The position numbers and the translations under genes are program-made. From NCBI GenBank assembly GCA_011045925.1, contig DSBS01000045.1, positions 1 to 10,384 of the forward strand: a stretch of 10,384 bases of DNA, written 5' to 3'. Origin of the DNA: Candidatus Woesearchaeota archaeon. GTDB taxonomy: Archaea > Nanobdellota > Nanobdellia > Woesearchaeales > JASKKU01. This document shows, in pieces, positions 6,144 through 10,384 of this stretch. Within the stretch, counting starts at the first letter, position 1; each line of letters opens with the position of its first letter. The notes beneath the pieces are model-generated. The model searched no databases. It worked only from the letters and a program-made list of their open reading frames with translations, and was not told the origin of the DNA.

Positions 6144-7286
6144 ATGGATTACAATCTTACGCCCTGGGAAGCAAAGGGAAACTTTGACTATGAAAGGATA
6201 ATCAAGGACTTTGGCATATCCAGGATTGATGCTAAGCTTCTAAATAGGATTGAGGTGGCTGCTAAGAAAAAAGGGCTGCCTCTTCATCATATGCTAAGAA
6301 GAGGGATTTTCTTTGCTCATAGGGACATAGGGTGGTTTCTTGACGAGTTCGGAAAGGGAAATGATGTCTTTCTTTACACGGGCAGGGGGCCCTCTGGCAA
6401 GGTTCACCTGGGACATCTGGTACCGCTACTTTTCACTAAGTACCTGCAGGACCTTTTTGGCGCTGAGCTTTACCTGCAGTTTACTGATGACGAGAAGTTT
6501 TTGTTTAAGAAGGAGCTCAGCCTGGAAGATGTGAGAAAGTATACTGAGGATAACATCCTTGATACTATGGCTATTGGCTTTGACCTGAAAAAAACAAAGA
6601 TAATAATTGACACTAAGCATGCCGGCCTGCTTTACCCTGAGGCTATCAGGGTTGCAAAGAAGATAACCTTCTCTACTGTCAAGGCGAGCTTTGGGTTTGA
6701 CAATGAGACAAATATTGGGAGCATATTCTTTACTGCTATGCAGGCTGTGCCTGCTTTTTTGCCTTCTGTGCTGAAAAAAAGGAATATTCCCTGCCTTATT
6801 CCGCATGCTGTTGACCAGGATCCGCATTTCAGGGTTACCAGGGACATTTTGCCAAAGCTTGGCTATTACAAGCCGGCTTCTATTCAGTGCATGTTCCTGC
6901 CAAGCCTGCTTGGGGTTGAAAGCGAGAGCAAGATGTCTTCTTCGATTGACAACGGGATTTATCTTTCTGATGACGAGAAAGCTGTCAGGAAAAAGATTAA
7001 CAAGTATGCTTTTTCAGGAGGGCAGGCAACTGTCGATGAGCACAGGAAAAAGGGCGGCAACCCTGAGGTTGACATTCCATATATCTGGCTTACTTTCTTT
7101 GAAGAGGATGACAATAAGCTCAAAAAGATACATGATGACTACAAGTCAGGAAAGCTGCTTTCTGGCGAGATTAAGAAGATAATTGCTGACAAGCTGGTTT
7201 TTATCCTGAATGAGATTAAGGAGAGAAAGGAGAAGCTCAGGCATAAGCTCAAGGAGATTATGGGTTCTCTGGACAAGTCCTTTTAA
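6144..7286 (+). CDS. trpS: Tryptophanyl-tRNA synthetase (archaeal/eukaryotic type)
   Basis: Class I synthetase that charges tRNA-Trp in the cytoplasm; 380 residues, normal for archaeal TrpRS. The N-terminus MDYNLTPWEAKGNFDY matches the family's DPW...DY opening. Next come RRGIFFAHRD and the ATP-binding TGRGPSGKVHLGHLVP with HLGH (HIGH motif) at 88-91. The FTDDEKFL segment follows, then LIPHAVDQDPHFRVTRD. The KMSKS-type loop is KMSSS at 263-267. The C-terminal half contains NKYAFSGGQ and the EEDDNKL segment also present in human TrpRS. These blocks distinguish it from TyrRS and from the shorter bacterial TrpRS. ATG 6144 was preferred over TTG 6096 because it begins exactly at the conserved N-terminus and has a TATA box at the right distance. 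A weak AAGGA precedes it. It converges with the orphan at 7303 with only 16 nt between the stops. Confidence 0.97.
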   Translation: MDYNLTPWEAKGNFDYERIIKDFGISRIDAKLLNRIEVAAKKKGLPLHHMLRRGIFFAHRDIGWFLDEFGKGNDVFLYTGRGPSGKVHLGHLVPLLFTKYLQDLFGAELYLQFTDDEKFLFKKELSLEDVRKYTEDNILDTMAIGFDLKKTKIIIDTKHAGLLYPEAIRVAKKITFSTVKASFGFDNETNIGSIFFTAMQAVPAFLPSVLKKRNIPCLIPHAVDQDPHFRVTRDILPKLGYYKPASIQCMFLPSLLGVESESKMSSSIDNGIYLSDDEKAVRKKINKYAFSGGQATVDEHRKKGGNPEVDIPYIWLTFFEEDDNKLKKIHDDYKSGKLLSGEIKKIIADKLVFILNEIKERKEKLRHKLKEIMGSLDKSF

Positions 7287-7302
7287 AGAATCTAAAAGCT
7301 AG

Positions 7303-7932
7303 TTAGCCAAGCAGGCTATATAATTTTATTTGCTCAATATTATAAAGCCCTGGTGGCCTTCTTCTATTAAGCCCAAGAAAAGCAGACTCAAGCTGTTTAA
7401 CATTTGGGGACAAATGAACAATTGTGTATAAATGAATAGGGATTGTAGCAGAAGGCGGCACTTTTAAGTATCCAGACAAAAATGATTTTAGAAAATCTTG
7501 CTCAACAACATCCAACTTATACATGTTTTTAAAATGCCCAACAGTATCCTGAAACTCTAAGGCTGCTGGCTGGACTTTGCCTCTATGAAAGCTTCCTGAA
7601 TCCTCCTGATTAGCAACTGGGCTTTTTGCCAGTATTGGCTGAAAAGAGATTGGGCTAAAGGCATATTCCTGGATTTCAGGAAACAAAGCCTCAATAATAT
7701 TGTTGAGCGTGTCATGGTCCTGCTCAGAATCTAGGCGAAGCTTAAATTTACCAGGCTTGTGCCAGGGGCTTTTGCCTGTATAAAGAACAAAATGGTGAAG
7801 CTCCTGGGCAGGCCCCATGCTTTCTGGGGTTACCATATAAGATGATAAGACATCTAGAAATCCTTCTTTTTGTAGCTGAGCCAGCTTCTCTGGAACTGAT
7901 TTCCAATGCCTGCCATAAATATTTTCTGCCAT
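7303..7932 (-). CDS. Hypothetical protein (209 aa), possible internal duplication
   Basis: I do not recognise this protein. It is soluble-looking, with no signal peptide, membrane helix or metal-type Cys pattern (it has no cysteine). Two stretches resemble each other: residues 25-53 (FLDVLSSYM ... PESMGPAQELHHFVLYTG) and 147-175 (FLKSFLSGYL ... PPSATIPIHLYTIVHLS). Each is followed by a segment rich in Leu/Ile, so the protein may be two diverged copies of one small domain. The middle (about 110-146) holds a polar linker (VANQEDSGSFHRGKV). It has its own TATA-like box and no Shine-Dalgarno, so it is probably transcribed as a leaderless mRNA although it follows pyrH by 35 nt. Codon use resembles the neighbours. 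It is convergent with trpS. Confidence 0.75.
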   Translation of the reverse strand: MAENIYGRHWKSVPEKLAQLQKEGFLDVLSSYMVTPESMGPAQELHHFVLYTGKSPWHKPGKFKLRLDSEQDHDTLNNIIEALFPEIQEYAFSPISFQPILAKSPVANQEDSGSFHRGKVQPAALEFQDTVGHFKNMYKLDVVEQDFLKSFLSGYLKVPPSATIPIHLYTIVHLSPNVKQLESAFLGLNRRRPPGLYNIEQIKLYSLLG

Positions 7933-7954
7933 ATAGCAGGAGAAATAGCCAGGA

Positions 7955-7962
7955 TTTATAAA
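7955..7962 (-). promoter_or_regulatory. TATA-like box for the 209-aa hypothetical gene
   Basis: TTTATAAA, the cleanest archaeal TATA octamer in the window. It is centred about 26 nt before the ATG at 7932 and lies in the 35-nt gap after the pyrH stop. No Shine-Dalgarno precedes the ATG. Confidence 0.65.
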
Positions 7963-7967
7963 AGTTA

Positions 7968-8660
7968 CTAAAGAGTGGTAACTCTTCTTTCTAAGAGAGT
8001 TCCTTTGTATTTTTTTCCGGCCAAGAATGCTTCTATGCTCCTGAAATCCCTGCCATTTATGATTGCTGCTTTAATGCTGTTCTTCCTGCAGAACTCTGCT
8101 GCCACAGGGTCAAACGGGCAGTGCATCCCTGGTGAGAAAAGGGGGAACATAGAAAGGTATTCCTGCCAGCTGGCTTTTTTAATAGGGTTTGCATCCTGAT
8201 GGGTAGAAGGATTTTTATCATAAAGAAAATCCACATTGGTCAGGTTAAGCACAATGCCTATGCTGTAGGTTTTTGCGCAGGCTGCTGCCACATAATCAGA
8301 GGAAAAGCCTGGCTTGTATCCTGAGTAGATAAGAATGCTCTCTTTTGCTTTTGCCTTTTTGAAAGGGTTTGAAAGAGTCTTTTTATAAGCATAGCTTGAG
8401 AAACATCGCTTTACCAGCCCTGCATTCAGGCGGGTTGCCTCTATTCCAAGCCAGTCTAGCTGTGCTGGGTCTTTTATTCCAAGCTTTTTTCCTGCTGTTA
8501 TGTATGACCTTGCGGTCCTGCCTCCACCTACAACTACAATAAGCCTGGTTTTTTGTGAGATTTTTTCAGCAAATCTTGCAAAATCATTTATAAAATCAGT
8601 ATCCGGAAAGCTGCCTGAGAAAAGAAGAGAGCCCCCCAGGGAAAGTATTGCTGTCTTCAT
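7968..8660 (-). CDS. pyrH: Uridylate (UMP) kinase, archaeal type
   Basis: Amino-acid-kinase-fold enzyme that phosphorylates UMP to UDP with ATP in the pyrimidine pathway. It has 230 residues, close to the archaeal UMP kinase length. Motifs in order: SLGGSLL at 7-13 (phosphate binding), VVVGGGRTARSYI at 42-54, the UMP kinase signature DWLGIEATRLNA at 69-80, SGYKPGFSSDYVAA at 113-126, NLTNVDFLYDKNP at 139-151, and FDPVAA in the last third. The DxxGIxATRLNA block separates it from other kinases of this fold such as isopentenyl phosphate kinase. The start at 8660 was chosen because it begins directly at the conserved strand (MKTAILSLGG) and overlaps the upstream stop as ATGA, a sign of translational coupling. 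A longer frame from 8768 would run through the upstream SMR gene. The usual NATNVDGVY segment is altered to NLTNVDFLY. Confidence 0.9.
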   Translation of the reverse strand: MKTAILSLGGSLLFSGSFPDTDFINDFARFAEKISQKTRLIVVVGGGRTARSYITAGKKLGIKDPAQLDWLGIEATRLNAGLVKRCFSSYAYKKTLSNPFKKAKAKESILIYSGYKPGFSSDYVAAACAKTYSIGIVLNLTNVDFLYDKNPSTHQDANPIKKASWQEYLSMFPLFSPGMHCPFDPVAAEFCRKNSIKAAIINGRDFRSIEAFLAGKKYKGTLLERRVTTL

Positions 8661-9010
8661 TTCGACATGCCTACAAGGATTACTCCAATTATGATCAGCA
8701 GTATAGCAGCAAGCTTTTTTCTCCCAACCTTTTCCTTGAGAAAAAAGACTGACAAAAGAACAGTCCATATGTAAGAAAGGGAAGTTATAGGGTATGCAAT
8801 TGAAACAGGCAGCACTTTTAGAGATGGAATGAACACCATCGTTGAGAAAAAGTAAAGTACAAAGCCTAAGATCACTGTATGATTTGATAAGAGTGTCTTT
8901 AGGGAAAACTTGCCTGAGCCTTTTTTAAGCATAAGCGCCCCAAAACTTCCAAGGACTGTGGATAATACGACAAGCCCAACTGCACTGATAAAGCTAGCCA
9001 AGTGGGCCAC
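8657..9010 (-). CDS. Small 4-TM SMR/EamA-like membrane protein, second of a pair
   Basis: A 117-residue integral membrane protein of the drug/metabolite transporter superfamily, half-size like SMR proteins and ArnE/ArnF. The four helices are at about 7-25, 44-67, 69-93 and 97-116. The motif ALKVLPVSIAYPITSLSYIW-like (LPVSIAYPITSLSYIWTVLL) matches the third-helix signature of the family. The TM1 glutamate of proton-driven drug exporters (E14 of EmrE) is absent; the aligned position is about G21. It probably pairs with the upstream 127-aa homologue as a heterodimer. GTG 9010 is taken as the start, giving a 17-nt overlap with that gene. TTG 9001 is an alternative, because an SD-like AGGGGGTG sits 6 nt before it. 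Its stop overlaps the pyrH start (ATGA). The substrate is unknown; a lipid-linked or small metabolite is a guess. Confidence 0.85.
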   Translation of the reverse strand: MAHLASFISAVGLVVLSTVLGSFGALMLKKGSGKFSLKTLLSNHTVILGFVLYFFSTMVFIPSLKVLPVSIAYPITSLSYIWTVLLSVFFLKEKVGRKKLAAILLIIIGVILVGMSK

Positions 9011-9377
9011 CCCCTTCTTTTGCCGGGACTGGCTTTGAAGCCTGGCTTAAAACGAAAATGCCTGAAAAAATCGTAATAATTCCAGCTATTTTGAGAAGGC
9101 TCAGGGCTTCTCCAAATATAAAAAAGGATAGCACTGCAACCCAGATAAAGCCTGAGGCAATAATTGGATAGACTACAGAAAGCTCTGCCCTCTTAAGGGC
9201 AGTAATCAGAAGAAGCGCCGAAAGAAAGTAAAGAAACAAGGCACCAATAAGCGGAAAGTTTGTAATAAGCACGAATGGGGTGAGGGAAAACTCCTCTGAC
9301 GAGACCTTGAAGAGCATCTGTGCAATGGAGTTCAGGAATGTTGAAAAGAAGACTATTGCCAGAACTGAGCCTTTCAT
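8994..9377 (-). CDS. Small 4-TM SMR/EamA-like membrane protein, first of a pair
   Basis: A 127-residue membrane protein homologous in style to its downstream partner. Four helices lie at about 5-24, 33-60, 70-90 and 95-112. TM2 ends in the family-like TALKRAELSVVYPI, and TM3 has YPIIASGFIWVAVLSF followed by FGEALSL. The position equivalent to EmrE E14 is about N16 (TFLNSIAQMLFK), so it should not work as a classic drug/proton antiporter. The two-gene arrangement recalls heterodimeric SMR pairs and ArnEF flippases. The C-terminal tail (SKPVPAKEGGGPLG) is encoded partly in the overlap with the next gene. It is the first gene of a three-gene block with pyrH, with a TATA-like box and a short GAGG upstream of its ATG. 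Confidence 0.85.
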   Translation of the reverse strand: MKGSVLAIVFFSTFLNSIAQMLFKVSSEEFSLTPFVLITNFPLIGALFLYFLSALLLITALKRAELSVVYPIIASGFIWVAVLSFFIFGEALSLLKIAGIITIFSGIFVLSQASKPVPAKEGGGPLG

Positions 9378-9400
9378 AATTGCCTCTAAAAATGCCTTTG

Positions 9401-9408
9401 TTTTTAAG
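9401..9408 (-). promoter_or_regulatory. TATA-like box for the SMR pair/pyrH operon
   Basis: CTTAAAAA, centred about 27 nt before ATG 9377. A short GAGG lies 5 nt before the ATG. The box lies just beyond the ftsZ terminator tract. Confidence 0.45.
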
Positions 9409-9420
9409 CTTTTGGTTTAA

Positions 9421-9455
9421 AAAAAAGATTAAAGAAAAAAGAAAAAGAGGGAAAA
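9421..9455 (-). terminator. T-rich terminator after ftsZ
   Basis: Directly after the ftsZ stop the minus strand is almost pure pyrimidine with several T-runs (TTTTCCCTCTTTTTC, then CTTTTTTCTTTAATC). This is a typical archaeal poly-T terminator and separates ftsZ from the SMR/pyrH unit. Confidence 0.6.
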
Positions 9456-10384
9456 TCAGTCAACAATCTCTATTCCCAGCTCATCTGTAAGCACTTCCTG
9501 CTCATACATCTCTCTTGTTTCTTCCCTGCGGGCTGTTCTTTTTCCAAGAACCCAGGGAGACTTAACGCCTGTTATGATTGTCATAACAACAACCTTTCCT
9601 TTCATGTCATCAGTAACTCTTGCTCCCCAGATAACATTTGCGCTGTCATCCAGCGAGGCTGTTACCTTTTCTCCTATCTTGTTAATCTCTTCCAGGGTTA
9701 GGTCTGGGCCTCCGTGAACATGTATAAGCGCTCCGCCGGCTCCTTCATAGCTAATGTCGAGAAGGGGGTTCTCAAGAGCCTGCTTGACTGACTCATCTAC
9801 CTTGTTGTTGGTGTCTGAGTAGCCTACGCCAATCACTGCAACTCCTCCGTCCTTCATTATTGCTCTTACATCAGCAAAGTCCAGGTTTACCAGCGAAGGT
9901 ATCGCTATTGTCTCAACTATGCCCTTAATCATTGTAGAAATGAGCTCGTTTGCCACTGCAAATGCCTGCCTGATAGGAAGGTCTCCTGCAACCTCTACGA
10001 GCCTGTTGTTGTCAATCACTATAACTGTGTCACAGCTCTGCCTAAGGCTTGAAAGGCCCATCTCGGCCTTGTCTATCCTTGCCCTTTCTATCTTAAAGGG
10101 CATGGTAACAACGCCTATAACTATTGAGCCTATGTCTCTCGCAACCTTCGCAACTACCGGGGCTGCCCCGGTTCCTGTGCCTCCTCCCATTCCTGCACAA
10201 ACAAAAACCATATCTGCACTATCAAGGGAATCCTTAATTTTTGTCAGGGCTTCTCTGGCTGATTCTTCACCTTTCTCAGGGAATCCTCCGCACCCAAGGC
10301 CTTTGGTAACATTCTCACCTATCAAGAACTTCTTATCAGCACTGGTAATATTAAGGTGCTGCTGATCGGTATTCATTGCAAAGA
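9456..10384 (-). CDS. ftsZ: Cell division GTPase FtsZ, N-terminus beyond window edge
   Basis: Tubulin-like GTPase that forms the division ring. About 308 residues are visible. The frame is open to the right edge, and the first visible codons (FAMNTDQQHL) are the FAxNTDxQ block that normally lies about 40-50 residues into FtsZ, so the ATG at 10376 is internal. The tubulin signature GMGGGTGTGAAP is at about 10152-10193 and the T7 catalytic loop NLDFAD at 9870-9887. The C-terminal domain contains YEGAGGALIHVHGGPDLT and NVIWGARV, as in archaeal FtsZ. After the globular part (ends near ITGVKSPWVLG) only about 29 residues remain. They are charged and end in ELGIEIVD, a short tail compared with many bacterial FtsZ proteins. 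NTDxQHL and overall style fit the archaeal FtsZ1/FtsZ2 families; I cannot assign which. The missing N-terminus would hold the GGGGxN nucleotide-binding loop. Confidence 0.97.
   Translation of the reverse strand, partial: FAMNTDQQHLNITSADKKFLIGENVTKGLGCGGFPEKGEESAREALTKIKDSLDSADMVFVCAGMGGGTGTGAAPVVAKVARDIGSIVIGVVTMPFKIERARIDKAEMGLSSLRQSCDTVIVIDNNRLVEVAGDLPIRQAFAVANELISTMIKGIVETIAIPSLVNLDFADVRAIMKDGGVAVIGVGYSDTNNKVDESVKQALENPLLDISYEGAGGALIHVHGGPDLTLEEINKIGEKVTASLDDSANVIWGARVTDDMKGKVVVMTIITGVKSPWVLGKRTARREETREMYEQEVLTDELGIEIVD

Noticed and set aside
7303..7932. 2H phosphoesterase based on two His-containing stretches
   Set aside because: The H-x-[ST]-x motif of that family is not present in either half.
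8661..8768. N-terminal extension of pyrH
   Set aside because: It overlaps the SMR gene in another frame, has no homology to UMP kinases, and the ATGA overlap gives a better start.
1..10384. tRNA genes, CRISPR arrays, insertion sequences, toxin-antitoxin pairs
   Set aside because: No cloverleaf-like sequence, regular DNA repeats with spacers, transposase motifs or paired small toxin/antitoxin genes were seen.

Overview
The window reads as a gene-dense piece of an archaeal chromosome. The evidence is a prolyl- and a tryptophanyl-tRNA synthetase of archaeal/eukaryotic type, a UMP kinase of archaeal type, an archaeal-looking FtsZ, and TATA-like boxes a fixed distance ahead of start codons. The cysteine-rich surface protein with repeated CxDSDGG...KGYV units, together with two short orphan genes, makes me think of a DPANN-type lineage (for example Woesearchaeota or Pacearchaeota). 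That placement is an inference from protein style, not proven here.

Layout. 1-2531 (+): the 3' part of a large secreted Cys-rich repeat protein whose 5' end lies outside the window. 2587-4053 (-): proS, convergent with it. 4054-4190: a divergent promoter region. 4191-5696 (+): a membrane protein joining an MscS-like channel region to a C39-type cysteine peptidase domain. 5722-6060 (+): a small orphan gene behind it with the clearest Shine-Dalgarno in the window. 6144-7286 (+): trpS. 7303-7932 (-): an orphan gene, convergent with trpS. 7968-9377 (-): an operon-like block of two small 4-TM SMR/EamA-type proteins and pyrH, joined by overlaps. 9456-10384 (-): ftsZ, cut by the right edge.

How the genes relate. 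Most are housekeeping (translation, pyrimidine nucleotides, division). The unusual content is the channel-peptidase fusion, the surface protein with a knottin-like cysteine pattern, and the paired SMR-like proteins that lack the membrane glutamate of drug exporters. Five transcription units (proS, the channel-peptidase gene, trpS, the 209-aa orphan, the first SMR gene) have a TATA-like box centred about 26-29 nt before the start codon, which suggests leaderless mRNAs. Genes inside operons use a Shine-Dalgarno or overlap coupling instead. This rule also corrects the start of the channel-peptidase gene and supports the chosen start of trpS. There are no tRNA or rRNA genes, insertion sequences or CRISPR arrays that I can see, and no gene-free stretch longer than 300 bases.
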